Origin: Coriobacteriales bacterium | Lineage (GTDB): Bacteria; Actinomycetota; Coriobacteriia; Coriobacteriales; UBA8131 | DNA: 61,705 nt | Reading direction: 5' to 3' | Assembly (NCBI GenBank): GCA_031277035.1 | Contig: JAISLY010000014.1 | Span: forward strand, 1 to 61,705 | In this document: positions 1-8,136 of the stretch, one piece after another | Position numbering within the stretch: the stretch's first letter is position 1 | Layout of the letters: the number at the start of each line of letters is the position of its first letter | Program-made: the position numbers and the translations under genes | Notes under the pieces: generated by a model | Told to the model about the DNA's origin: nothing | What the model saw: only the letters and a program-made list of their open reading frames with translations | Database searches by the model: none

Positions 1-2522
1 CGTGCCAAAGCCGCCGTTGTTCGCGCCGCCTGCCGTCTGCGTGCCGCCGACGCCCCCACCCCCGTAGGAGCCCGCCCCGCCCGCGCCGCTCAGGCCGCCG
101 GCCGCCCCGCCCGCGTTGCTCACCGCCCCGTAGGAGCCGCCGCCGCCCGCGACCATGATGCGGCTCCTGAGGCCGTCCGGATCGTTCCACGCCCCGCCGA
201 CAAGCCGCACGTCCGTGGCTCCGCCGGAGCGCACGCCTGCCCTGCCGGAGGCCGCGCCGCCGCCAAAGGCCGAGGCGTTGCCGCCCACGTAGACCTGGAG
301 TTTCTGGCCCGCGGTCAGGAATATCTCACCTTTCGTGTAGGCCCCCCTGCCGGATACGGGCGCTGACGCGGAGCCCCAGAGCTCCACGCGATAGAAGCCG
401 GATGAGGGCGCGGTGAAGGTCTGGACATCCCCCGTGTAGGCGAAGTCCTGGGTCACGGGCCGTACCGTCACCTTGCGCGTGGCGCTAAAGGTATGCCCCT
501 GTGTATTTGTATAGCGGTATTCGATGACATAGGTGCCCAGCTGGAACACGTCGAAGTCGTCGCCGGTCACCAGCACCTCGCTGGTGACGTTGCCATCGTA
601 GTAGTCAGTCGCGCTGTAGCCCGCCTCCACATAGGGTGTGCCGATGTCGATGGACATATCCACGGAGCCCTTCAGCTCTATCTGGGTCTCGGGCTTGTCC
701 ACCAAGCCTATCCGCGCGTGACCCGCGCGCGCGTTGCCGACCATCGTGAAGGGAAGGGTGGGGTCTTCCATCGTCGCGTTGCCGGCGATCATCAGGCCGT
801 TTTTGAAGACCAGGCCCGAGTAGTGGTTGACGCTGCCGGTGTGTCGTCCATCCGTCAGCGAGGTCACGGAGTTGCAGCCGATAAAGCCCGATATGTAGGA
901 GGAACCGCCCCCGCCGCCCTTATCGTCGTCGCCGCTGCCGTCCGGCGTCACGCCGCCACCGCCGTAGTAGCCGCCTCCGCCTCCGCCGCCAAAGCCGCTG
1001 CTGGCCGCCGTGCCGAAGCCGCCCGTGCCAAAGCCGCCGTTGTTCGCCCCGGCCGCCGTCTGCGTGCCGCCGACGCTGCCGCTTCCGTAGGAGCCCGCGC
1101 CGTTCGAGCCGCTCAGGCCGCCCGCGTGGCCGCCCGCGTTGCTCACCGCCCCGTAGGAGCCGCCGCCGCCCGCGACCATAATGCGGCTCCTGAGGCCGTC
1201 CGGATCGTTCCACGCCCCGCTGACAAGCCGCACGTCCGTGGCTCCGCCGGAGCGCACGCCTGCCCTGCCGGAGGCCGCGCTCCCGCCAAAGGCCGAGGCG
1301 TTGCCGCCCACGTAGAGGTAGAGGACGTCTCCCTTCTGGAGGGTGATCTCCCCTGAGGTGTAGGCGCCCTTGCCCGATGCCGGAGCGGCTCCCGCGCCCC
1401 AGAGCTCGATTTTATACGTGCCCTCGGCAAAAGCCGTGAAGGTTTGGACATCTCCCGTGTAGGCGAACTCCTCCCGCACCGGGCTTACGGCCACCCGGCG
1501 CACCGCCGTGGTGGTCTGGCCCTCGGAGTTCGTATAGCTATAGGTCACGTCATACTCGCCGAGGGCGAAGACATCGAAGTCGGCGCCCTCCACGACGACC
1601 TTGTCCGTCACCACTCCGTCGATGGGGTCCCAGGCAAAATAGCCCGGCTCGAGATAGGTTGTGCCCAGATCCAGGTCGGTCTTGAAGTACGGGGTGGCCG
1701 GATTGATGTAGGCCTCCTGCGCCTCGACGAGCAGGATGTCCGTCGCGTCCGGCTCTATGAGGCTGATACGTGCGTGGCCCGCTCCCGCGTTGCCCGTCAT
1801 GGTGCCCACCCCTGCGGTATTTGGCATGGCGGCGTTGCCCGCCGTCATCCTGGCGTTCTGGAATATCTTGCCGCTGTAATGGTTGGCGCTGCCGCTCTGG
1901 GTGCCGATGGTGCTCCATTTCACCGAGTTGCAGCCAGCAAATCCAGAGACGTAGGAGGAACCGCCGCCGCCGCCCTTGTCGTCGTCGCCGCTGCCGTCCG
2001 GCGTCACGCCGCCACCGCCGTAGTAGCCCCCTCCGCCCGCGCCGCCATAGCCGCTGCTGGCCGCCGTGCCGAAGCCGCCCGTGCCAAAGCCGCCGTTGTT
2101 CGCGCCGCCCGCCGTCTGCGTGCCGCCGACGCTGCCGCTTCCGTAGGAGCCCGCGCCGTTCGAGCCGCTCAGGCCGCCGGCCGCCCCGCCCGCGTTGCTC
2201 GCCGCCCCGTATGTGCCGCCGCCGCCCGCGACCATGATGCGGCTCCTGAGACTGACAACATCGTTCCAGGCCGCGTTCACCAGCCGTATGTCAGTGGCGC
2301 CGCCCGAGAAATGCCCCCGGCCGCTTTTCGCGCTGCCGTTGAACGCCGCGGTGTTGCCTCCCACATAGATATAGACCGTCTCCCCCGCCTGCAACCATAT
2401 CTCGCCTGACGTGTAGGCTCCCTTGCCGGATTTCGCGTTGTTGACCGGAGCGGCTCCCGCGCCCCAGCACTCCAGTTGATAGAGGCCGTTGCGCGGCGCC
2501 GTGAAGGTTTGGACACCCCCTG
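1..2522 (-). repeat. Tandem ~1.02-1.06 kb coding modules
   Basis: The same segment begins at 1, 1024 and 2080, giving periods of 1023 and 1056 bases (341 and 352 codons). Each unit encodes an Ig-like domain plus a Gly-rich domain. The glycine-rich parts are nearly identical at DNA level and the Ig-like parts more diverged, as expected for recombination-driven copy-number change. Confidence 0.85.
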
Positions 2523-3468
2523 TGTAGCCGTAGTCCTTCGATGATTCTGCTACAATCACTATCACAATACGGGTCTTGGAGGCCGCAAGTCCCGCCGAGT
2601 CGCTCACCGTGTAGGTGAGTTCGTAGCGACCTGTGGAGCCGGTGTCCACCGAACCGCTCACGACGATCTGCTCGGTCAGATCCCCATCCCGGTCGTCGAA
2701 GGCCTCGGCTCCCGGGTCGCTGAACTCCTCGCCAAGCAGGAGGCTGATGACGGATTGGCCGTTCAGGGTGATGACGGGAGGCTGGTTGGGGGGAGGCTCC
2801 TGGGGAGCTCCACCATCGCCCGGGTCGTCTGAATTACCCTCGCCGCCAACGCTGCTGCTGCTACCGCCGTCGCCGCCGCCAAAAACCCCGCCGTTAATCC
2901 CGCCGCTACCCCAGCTACCGCCTTCATTGTCGCCCGCGTCGGCCCCGCCGCCCCCGGCCCGATACTCCAGGGACTGGCCGAGGTCGTTTCGGCTCAGCCA
3001 GAAATGCGTGAGCATATTTTTGTCGTCGAACTCCACTTCGGTGATGGACCAGGGCGGGTAGGCGAGGGTGAGATTGGAATACTCGGCCACGATGCCGAAC
3101 CAGGTGATGGCACTTGACGAGGAGGCGCTTTTGTATGCAGTCGGCGGGACGGGAAACGAATCGCTCGCATCCGGGTTCTCGGCATATTCCTCGTCAGGAT
3201 AGACAAGGGCGTCCTGGCCTATGACGCCGTCTCCATACCGCTCGGAAGCCCAGGTTTGGATTGTCTTCGCACAGATGGAGAGGTTCTGCTCTATCTCGAC
3301 TTCGTCGGCCTTGCTGACAAAACCGGTGAGCGAAGGCAGGGCGACAGCGGCGAGGATGGCGATGATCGCAAGAACCGCGAGGGCTTCAATAAGGGTAAAT
3401 CCCCCCCATTTTTGTCCACCATGTCGCGCGGCACCGGTGAAGCGCTTCAGTCTCTCAGAACTTCCCAT
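1..3468 (-). CDS. Large prepilin-like protein with Ig-like and glycine-rich modules (3' end outside window)
   Basis: The frame is open from the ATG at 3468 to base 1, so at least 1156 residues are seen and the C-terminus lies outside the window. A purine-rich SD (AGAAGGGG) precedes the start. Residues 23-47 carry a type IV prepilin signal: Gly23/Phe24 cleavage junction, Glu at mature +5, then a hydrophobic helix. A pilin-like head of about 150 residues follows, then a Gly/Ser linker (about 180-215), an Ig-like domain of DUF5011 type (about 225-305) and alternating glycine-rich (ALK-type Gly_rich) and Ig-like modules. Three glycine-rich copies are present, the last cut by the window edge. Inferred role: a minor pilin or pseudopilin displaying a very large surface adhesin. 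No pilus assembly genes are in the window, so the machinery is not identified. The prepilin signal is certain; the adhesive function is a guess. Confidence 0.85.
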   Translation of the reverse strand, partial: MGSSERLKRFTGAARHGGQKWGGFTLIEALAVLAIIAILAAVALPSLTGFVSKADEVEIEQNLSICAKTIQTWASERYGDGVIGQDALVYPDEEYAENPDASDSFPVPPTAYKSASSSSAITWFGIVAEYSNLTLAYPPWSITEVEFDDKNMLTHFWLSRNDLGQSLEYRAGGGGADAGDNEGGSWGSGGINGGVFGGGDGGSSSSVGGEGNSDDPGDGGAPQEPPPNQPPVITLNGQSVISLLLGEEFSDPGAEAFDDRDGDLTEQIVVSGSVDTGSTGRYELTYTVSDSAGLAASKTRIVIVIVAESSKDYGYTGGVQTFTAPRNGLYQLECWGAGAAPVNNAKSGKGAYTSGEIWLQAGETVYIYVGGNTAAFNGSAKSGRGHFSGGATDIRLVNAAWNDVVSLRSRIMVAGGGGTYGAASNAGGAAGGLSGSNGAGSYGSGSVGGTQTAGGANNGGFGTGGFGTAASSGYGGAGGGGYYGGGGVTPDGSGDDDKGGGGGSSYVSGFAGCNSVKWSTIGTQSGSANHYSGKIFQNARMTAGNAAMPNTAGVGTMTGNAGAGHARISLIEPDATDILLVEAQEAYINPATPYFKTDLDLGTTYLEPGYFAWDPIDGVVTDKVVVEGADFDVFALGEYDVTYSYTNSEGQTTTAVRRVAVSPVREEFAYTGDVQTFTAFAEGTYKIELWGAGAAPASGKGAYTSGEITLQKGDVLYLYVGGNASAFGGSAASGRAGVRSGGATDVRLVSGAWNDPDGLRSRIMVAGGGGSYGAVSNAGGHAGGLSGSNGAGSYGSGSVGGTQTAAGANNGGFGTGGFGTAASSGFGGGGGGGYYGGGGVTPDGSGDDDKGGGGGSSYISGFIGCNSVTSLTDGRHTGSVNHYSGLVFKNGLMIAGNATMEDPTLPFTMVGNARAGHARIGLVDKPETQIELKGSVDMSIDIGTPYVEAGYSATDYYDGNVTSEVLVTGDDFDVFQLGTYVIEYRYTNTQGHTFSATRKVTVRPVTQDFAYTGDVQTFTAPSSGFYRVELWGSASAPVSGRGAYTKGEIFLTAGQKLQVYVGGNASAFGGGAASGRAGVRSGGATDVRLVGGAWNDPDGLRSRIMVAGGGGSYGAVSNAGGAAGGLSGAGGAGSYGGGGVGGTQTAGGANNGGFGT

Positions 3469-3617
3469 GTAGCCCCTTCTGTGGGGAGGCGTCGATTTGA
3501 TCGATGTCTCCCTTGCGGCAATCCGCCCTCACATAACCGCGCCGCGGCACGGCGCTGCCGCTTCACGCCCGTTACTCTGTCCAGTATACACTCGAATATG
3601 CACACTGAAAACCCGGC

Positions 3618-3723
3618 GGGGGCAGGGAGGCATGGGGGGCAAGGGAGCAAGAGGAGGAGGGCACGAGAGGAAGAAGGGAGGGGCAGCCCGCCCCTCCCTT
3701 GCCACCATGCCTCCCTTGCCCCC
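3618..3723. repeat. Nested palindrome in gap, possible terminator
   Basis: The gap 3469-3775 holds two nested inverted repeats. The inner one is a perfect 11-bp stem (3674-3684 with 3690-3700) around a 5-nt loop. The outer one pairs 3618-3635 with 3705-3723 with a single bulged base. The structure sits after the lipoprotein gene and before the prepilin-like gene, both on the minus strand. No clear T-run follows, so it is either a weak terminator or a REP-like element. Nothing else is recognisable in this gap. Confidence 0.5.
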
Positions 3724-3775
3724 GTGCCCTCTTACCCTCAAGCCCACCTCTTGCCCCTCTGACCGGCCTTCCGCG

Positions 3776-4345
3776 TTACGGCGTTTGGAAGGAAGCGGTC
3801 TGAACGGGCGCGGCGCCCGGGTCGGTCGTGTTCAGAAACTCGACCGTCACTTCGCCGGAACCCTCCAGCACAAACACCGCGAAGCACTGTACCGAGCCGC
3901 CGCCGCGCACCTGGTAGTCGATGCTTCCGGTCGCACCCTCAAAGGTACTGGCCTGCAAAGCGACACCGTTTTGGGTGGCACTTACTGCGCACATCTGCTC
4001 AGGAACGCCGGTCTCACCCTTGTTGATCAGCTCATAGTCAACTCTGAGAGCCGCGTTGCCCCCATCGTCGGTGATAAAGGCGCCCTCGCCGACGATGATT
4101 GCGAAGTTGGCCGGTTTGGCGGGCGTCTCGCCCTGCGCGGCCTCACCCGCCCCACCCGCGGCGCCCTCGGCACCCGCCTCCGGCGCGGCTTCGCCGCCGC
4201 CCTCAACTGCTGCATCCCCGCCTGCAGCGCCTGTGTCTGCCCCGCCTCCTTCGGTTCCTGCCCCGCTGCCGCCCTTGCAGCCCGCCAGGCTCAGGAAAAG
4301 GGCCAACAGTAAGACACTTAACAGACTGAGCAATGATTTCTTCAT
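3776..4345 (-). CDS. DUF5067-like lipoprotein
   Basis: A 189-residue secreted lipoprotein. The start chosen (ATG at 4345, MKKSLLSL) follows an SD-like GAAGGCGAGAAG; an upstream in-frame ATG at 4387 would bury the signal peptide. Residues 1-22 form a signal peptide ending in a lipobox (LAGC, Cys23). A Gly/Ala/Glu-rich linker runs to about residue 75. A compact C-terminal domain resembles DUF5067, an Ig-like fold of surface lipoproteins with a typical sequence of the form YELINKG...QNGVAL. The function of that family is unknown. It lies between a prepilin-like gene and a flavoprotein reductase gene on the same strand; a functional link is not evident. Confidence 0.75.
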   Translation of the reverse strand: MKKSLLSLLSVLLLALFLSLAGCKGGSGAGTEGGGADTGAAGGDAAVEGGGEAAPEAGAEGAAGGAGEAAQGETPAKPANFAIIVGEGAFITDDGGNAALRVDYELINKGETGVPEQMCAVSATQNGVALQASTFEGATGSIDYQVRGGGSVQCFAVFVLEGSGEVTVEFLNTTDPGAAPVQTASFQTP

Positions 4346-4507
4346 GATCTTCTCGCCTTCCTTCCTTGCAAACCAGCGGCCAGTCAAGCTCCGATTCTGT
4401 CCTTGTGGATCGGCTGTCTGGGATAAGACCCCGCAGAAGCGAATCCCTTGCAGGCCTCGATTCTGCCCCTGCGAATTGGGGCCTGCGGTGATAAGGGCGA
4501 CGCTTCT

Positions 4508-6115
4508 CTAGCCGATTTTGCCCGCGATGTGGTTTGCGGCGACGCGGGCGGAATTGACGTTGTTAGCGTTTGCGCCGGCACAGGCCGTATCGAAGGTATA
4601 GATGTTGCGATACAGCATGCAGCCATCAACACCGATGGCATACAGGCCGGTGATGGGCTCTTTTTTCATATCAACGACGCGACTGTAGATGTCGGTCTCA
4701 ATACCGCCGATCATCACGCCCGGGGAGGCCGTGATGTGGCCAGCGTAAAACGGCGGGTTCTTGATGGGCAGCAGGAACTGGGGCTCCTTGCCAAAGTCGC
4801 GGTCGATGCCCGCATCGCAGTTCTCGTTATAGCGCGTGACCGTTGCCACGAACTGCTCGGTGGGAAGCCCGGCCTTCTCGGCAAGTTCCTCCAGGGTCTG
4901 TCCGATAGAAAGCGCCGAATCGGTTGAGGCGTCGATGGCCGCAAGGTCCATGGGCGTGTAGCCTTCGATGGGATACAGCGAATCGTCGCCGGCCCACTTC
5001 TCCAGCGTCGTGCGGTCAAAGACCGAGAAAATCTTCTTCTGCGTGAGGTTGGGCACGCACTGAATCATGTAGTTTTCCTGCGCATAGGATTCATAGATAA
5101 AGCGGGCGCCGTTCTCGTTGACGAACAGCACGTCGCTGGGGTTGGACATGGCGTGGAAGGTGAACATGTCCTGATAGTAGAACTCTCCCAGATGGTTTAC
5201 GGCGTTAAAAGTCGCGTAGGGGACAAAGCTCTTGGCGCCGGCCTCGTCAACAGCCGCGCGGATGCCGTCGCCGTTATAGATGCTGGGATCGGGCGTGATG
5301 CCATCGAGGTTCCAGCCGCGTTCGCGCAGGTATGTCTCGTTGCCGGAATAGCTGCCGGTCGCGAGGATGACGGCCTTGGCGTTGATCTGGATGTCTTCGC
5401 CCTCGGCATTCTTGGCATAGGCGCCGACGACCGCGCCGCCTTCGACGATCAGCCCGTCAAAGGGTGTGGAGGTGCGAATATCGACCCCATATCCTGCGGC
5501 CTTCTCCTCCAGGAAGGGAAAGCAGGCCTCGGCGGCCTTCTTGTTTTGCCAGAAGTGGATGACCGGGTACTCGGCAACGCCTTCTCCGTCGCTGACGCCC
5601 TGGAAGAGGCACCCCTGGTCTATCAGCCACTGGATGTTTGGCCCGGAGTTGTCGAGGAACTTGGTCCAAAGCTCGCCGTCTGTGATGTATTGCGAGACCT
5701 GAAGCTCCTTGTGCATGATGTAGGCACGGTCCACCTCGATGCCCTGTTCTTTCTGGAGCGGCGAATCCACAGCGAACACGCCTTCGGTAAACTGGCCATT
5801 GCCGCCGATGACCCCCTGCTTTTCTATGGCGATGACCTTGGCGCCGTTCTCTCCGGCCTGTACGGCCGCCACCAGGCCGGCGATGCCCACGCCGCAGACC
5901 AGGACATCGCAGTCCAGGGTTTCGACGACCGTGCGTGCGCTGCCGCCCGCCTGCTCCGCGCCCGCGCCTGCTGCTGGCGCATCGCCCGCGCCCGCGCTGC
6001 CGCCTGCCCCTGCGCCGCCCTCACCTGGGCTGCAGCCAACCGCCCCCAGGGCCATGGTCGCGGCGCCTGCTGCGGCCGCTCCTTTCAGGAAGTCGCGCCT
6101 TGAATACTCCTTCAT
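4508..6115 (-). CDS. Tat-exported FAD-dependent fumarate-reductase-like flavoprotein
   Basis: A 535-residue flavoprotein of the FAD_binding_2 (flavocytochrome c / fumarate and urocanate reductase) family. The start at 6115 follows a strong SD (GGAGAGG) and opens a twin-arginine signal (SRRDFLKG, Arg6-Arg7) with a possible lipobox Cys28. A Gly/Ala-rich linker precedes the FAD dinucleotide motif GVGIAG at residues 75-80. The C-terminal FAD-binding stretch (IGVDGCMLY...ACAGANANN) is intact. No CxxCH haem site is present, so electrons must come from a separate donor. The usual HHTMGG-type active-site context is replaced by ITASPGVMIGG, so the substrate is probably not fumarate itself. It is divergent from the LuxR-type gene starting at 6289, an arrangement common for such reductases in Eggerthellaceae. 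Substrate unknown. Confidence 0.85.
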   Translation of the reverse strand: MKEYSRRDFLKGAAAAGAATMALGAVGCSPGEGGAGAGGSAGAGDAPAAGAGAEQAGGSARTVVETLDCDVLVCGVGIAGLVAAVQAGENGAKVIAIEKQGVIGGNGQFTEGVFAVDSPLQKEQGIEVDRAYIMHKELQVSQYITDGELWTKFLDNSGPNIQWLIDQGCLFQGVSDGEGVAEYPVIHFWQNKKAAEACFPFLEEKAAGYGVDIRTSTPFDGLIVEGGAVVGAYAKNAEGEDIQINAKAVILATGSYSGNETYLRERGWNLDGITPDPSIYNGDGIRAAVDEAGAKSFVPYATFNAVNHLGEFYYQDMFTFHAMSNPSDVLFVNENGARFIYESYAQENYMIQCVPNLTQKKIFSVFDRTTLEKWAGDDSLYPIEGYTPMDLAAIDASTDSALSIGQTLEELAEKAGLPTEQFVATVTRYNENCDAGIDRDFGKEPQFLLPIKNPPFYAGHITASPGVMIGGIETDIYSRVVDMKKEPITGLYAIGVDGCMLYRNIYTFDTACAGANANNVNSARVAANHIAGKIG

Positions 6116-6288
6116 CTTCCTCTCCTTCCCATGAAACACAAACCGGACTGGATACCGCAGACCATGGGCCATAGACCACAGGGCCGAAGGCTTGCAAGCT
6201 GCGGCATGGCTGCTATGATGGGACAAAGGGAGAAGTTGGAGGAATCATAGGTACGCCGTATTCTCGTATATGGGATAGGTGATTTTCT

Positions 6289-7158
6289 ATGATGGTGGCT
6301 CATAAGGATGTGATGATGGGGGATTTTGCCGAGGATTTTGATATCGGCTCTGATGTGCGCGGCTTTGACACTGGCCTTGGCGTGCGCGGCCCCGATGCTG
6401 CCTTTGATGCGGGCTCTGATGTGCGAGGCTTTGACACGCGCGTCCTTGACTGGAAGACCGCCTTCTCCTACCAGAGCGTTGGGTATGCCTTTACCCTGGT
6501 GTGGTCGGCTCTGGTGTTTTCGACGCAGGGTTTTCTTGCGCCGAGCGGGGGCTTTGAATTTGGACGGCTCCTCTGCTTCTTTGTCTCGATAAGCGCCTTT
6601 ACCGGCGTGTTGCTGATCGTCCCCCGCCTGCTGAAGCGGCTCCAGTCGCTTGGTACCGGCATCTTTACCCGCGTGCCTCTGGTTCTGATGCTTCTCGGCA
6701 CGCTGGCTATCGTCTTTGGCAGTCTTATGGGCAGCAGCCCTTTGGCGGTGCTGCTTTTGGTGTGCGGCTCGCTTGCGACCGGCCTTGGCAGTGGGCTGTT
6801 GAACCTGTCCTGGGGCGTCGCCTATGCCAGACTGACCCCCGCAAAGACCCTCGGCGCCACCACTATGGCATTTCTCATGGCTGGCTTCGTCTGTTTCTCG
6901 GCGGTCAATCTTCCCACCTGGTGTATCGTTGTCCTGATGCTGGTCTGCCCGGTGGTTTCTGTGGCGATTCTCAAAGCGCATGGCGGCGGATTTCAGAGCC
7001 CCAACCCAGTTGAAGATGCCGCGCCTGCCGCGCCCGCCTCTCCCCCTATCTCAGATGTCCGAGAAAACGATACACCCCACGGACAGTCGGACGGACGGAC
7101 GGACGGGGGGGGGGGGGGGGCTCGGAGCCTTCTTGCCCCGTCCGGCGCGTATCTATGA
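6289..7158 (+). CDS. 12-TM LuxR-type regulator, N-terminal half (frame broken at poly-G)
   Basis: Reads about 265 meaningful residues and then leaves frame at the G tract, stopping at 7158. The N-terminus contains a duplicated GSDVRGFDT motif (DNA repeat at 6346 and 6412), then about six transmembrane helices of MFS-like character. After TM6 comes a cytoplasmic Pro/Ala/Asp-rich loop that runs into GGAC repeats and 16 Gs. Downstream in the +1 frame, helices 7-12 and the LuxR DNA-binding domain continue without other damage. One G fewer (15), or two more (18), would fuse the halves into a 572-residue protein. The start is uncertain among ATGs at 6289, 6292 and 6310. The divergent reductase at 6115 is the likely target. 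Whether this reflects phase variation, a mutation or a homopolymer sequencing error cannot be decided here. Confidence 0.75.
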   Translation: MMVAHKDVMMGDFAEDFDIGSDVRGFDTGLGVRGPDAAFDAGSDVRGFDTRVLDWKTAFSYQSVGYAFTLVWSALVFSTQGFLAPSGGFEFGRLLCFFVSISAFTGVLLIVPRLLKRLQSLGTGIFTRVPLVLMLLGTLAIVFGSLMGSSPLAVLLLVCGSLATGLGSGLLNLSWGVAYARLTPAKTLGATTMAFLMAGFVCFSAVNLPTWCIVVLMLVCPVVSVAILKAHGGGFQSPNPVEDAAPAAPASPPISDVRENDTPHGQSDGRTDGGGGGARSLLAPSGAYL

Positions 7159-8008
7159 GACGCCTCGAAAGTTTGGTGGATACGCTCGCCGCGTCGTTCT
7201 CTCCGCCCTCATCTTCGGCTTCGTTATCGGTGGCATGCAGCAGCTGTTGGAGAGTTTCTATCCACTGCAGCCAGGCAGTACCGGCATGCTCAGGCTGGCA
7301 AGCGGCGTCGTTATCTTCCTCGCGGTTTTTCTGCTGAACCGCTCCTCGCGCGCCTTTTCTCCCAATGTCTTATACAAGGTCGGCGTGACGCTTATCTCCG
7401 TGAGTGCCGTTTTAGCCTTTTTAGGAGGCTGGCCCATCGTTTTGACCTTTCTGCTCATCTGTATCGGCGAGAACTTCTTTAAGGTATTTATCTGGTCGTC
7501 TCTGGCATCGCTTTCCGTGGAAGGCGAAATCTCCCCTTTGGCGACCTTCGGGTATGGCTGGGGCCTGCACCACGTGGGGATTCTGGCGGGGCACTCGGCC
7601 TGTCTGCTCTACGGTCTGATCGTGCCTTTGGCCGATTTCGCCTTCCAGATTCCGGTGTATGTCGTCATGACGCTGATTGTCGTTTTGGCGGTGATGTTTG
7701 GCTTTAACGACATCATGCGTCTTGACCTCGACCCCAATCTTTTGCGTAAGCGGCAGCGGCAGCGCTTTGAGGAGAGCTGCGCCGCCCTCGCCGCGCAGCA
7801 CGGCCTGTCGCAACGCGAGCGCGAGGTCTTCGTGCTGTTGGCGCAGGGGTTAAGCTCAAAACGCATCCAGACCGAACTCGTCTTGTCGGCGGGCACGGTG
7901 AACACCCATCTGGGGCATATCTATAAGAAACTCGGCGTCCATTCGCGCGACGAAGTCAAAGCCTTTGTTCGAGATTTCCGAGATTGCCCAAAGCCGCCGC
8001 CTTCCTGA
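6980..8008 (+). CDS. 12-TM LuxR-type regulator, C-terminal half with HTH
   Basis: This is the continuation frame of the gene that starts at 6289. Meaningful sequence begins just after the G tract at 7121 (LGAFLPRPARIYETPRK). It comprises about six transmembrane helices followed by a canonical LuxR/GerE helix-turn-helix near the end (LSQREREVFVLLAQG ... SAGTVNTHLGHIYKKLGVHSR). The nearest ATG at 6980 lies inside the first half in another frame and has no evident SD, so independent translation is doubtful. In the family, 6+6 membrane helices act as a sensor linked to a cytoplasmic HTH; ligands are mostly unknown. The gene is convergent with the GH25 gene ending at 8137. Confidence 0.75.
   Translation: MAADFRAPTQLKMPRLPRPPLPLSQMSEKTIHPTDSRTDGRTGGGGGLGAFLPRPARIYETPRKFGGYARRVVLSALIFGFVIGGMQQLLESFYPLQPGSTGMLRLASGVVIFLAVFLLNRSSRAFSPNVLYKVGVTLISVSAVLAFLGGWPIVLTFLLICIGENFFKVFIWSSLASLSVEGEISPLATFGYGWGLHHVGILAGHSACLLYGLIVPLADFAFQIPVYVVMTLIVVLAVMFGFNDIMRLDLDPNLLRKRQRQRFEESCAALAAQHGLSQREREVFVLLAQGLSSKRIQTELVLSAGTVNTHLGHIYKKLGVHSRDEVKAFVRDFRDCPKPPPS
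7089..7120 (+). repeat. (GGAC)4 plus 16-G homopolymer inside regulator gene
   Basis: Four GGAC units (7089-7104) run directly into sixteen consecutive Gs (7105-7120), by far the longest homopolymer in the window. The tract falls in the loop between TM6 and TM7 of the LuxR-type protein and is exactly where the reading frame changes. Both repeats are prone to slipped-strand mispairing. Confidence 0.9.
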
Positions 8009-8136
8009 TGACGGACGGTGCGGCGGATGGTGTGGCCGGGCGTTTGTGTGGCTCTACGGCTGCCGATGCAGCATCCGGTGTGGCGCTCGACGCAGCATCC
8101 GACGCAGTATCCGGCGCGGCGCGGCGCGGCGCAGCC

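Noticed and set aside
493-2409. Long Ala/Arg/Val-rich plus-strand frames opposite the prepilin-like gene
   Set aside because: They are reverse complements of Gly-rich repeats. The minus strand is open across the full 3468 bases with recognisable domains.
6112-6981. Long minus-strand frame opposite the LuxR gene
   Set aside because: His/Lys/Gln-rich composition, no homology; it is the complement of a membrane-protein gene.
7105-7120. Treating the LuxR gene as a decayed pseudogene
   Set aside because: Both halves are otherwise intact with conserved helices and HTH, and the only lesion is at a slippage-prone homopolymer. A sequencing error remains possible.
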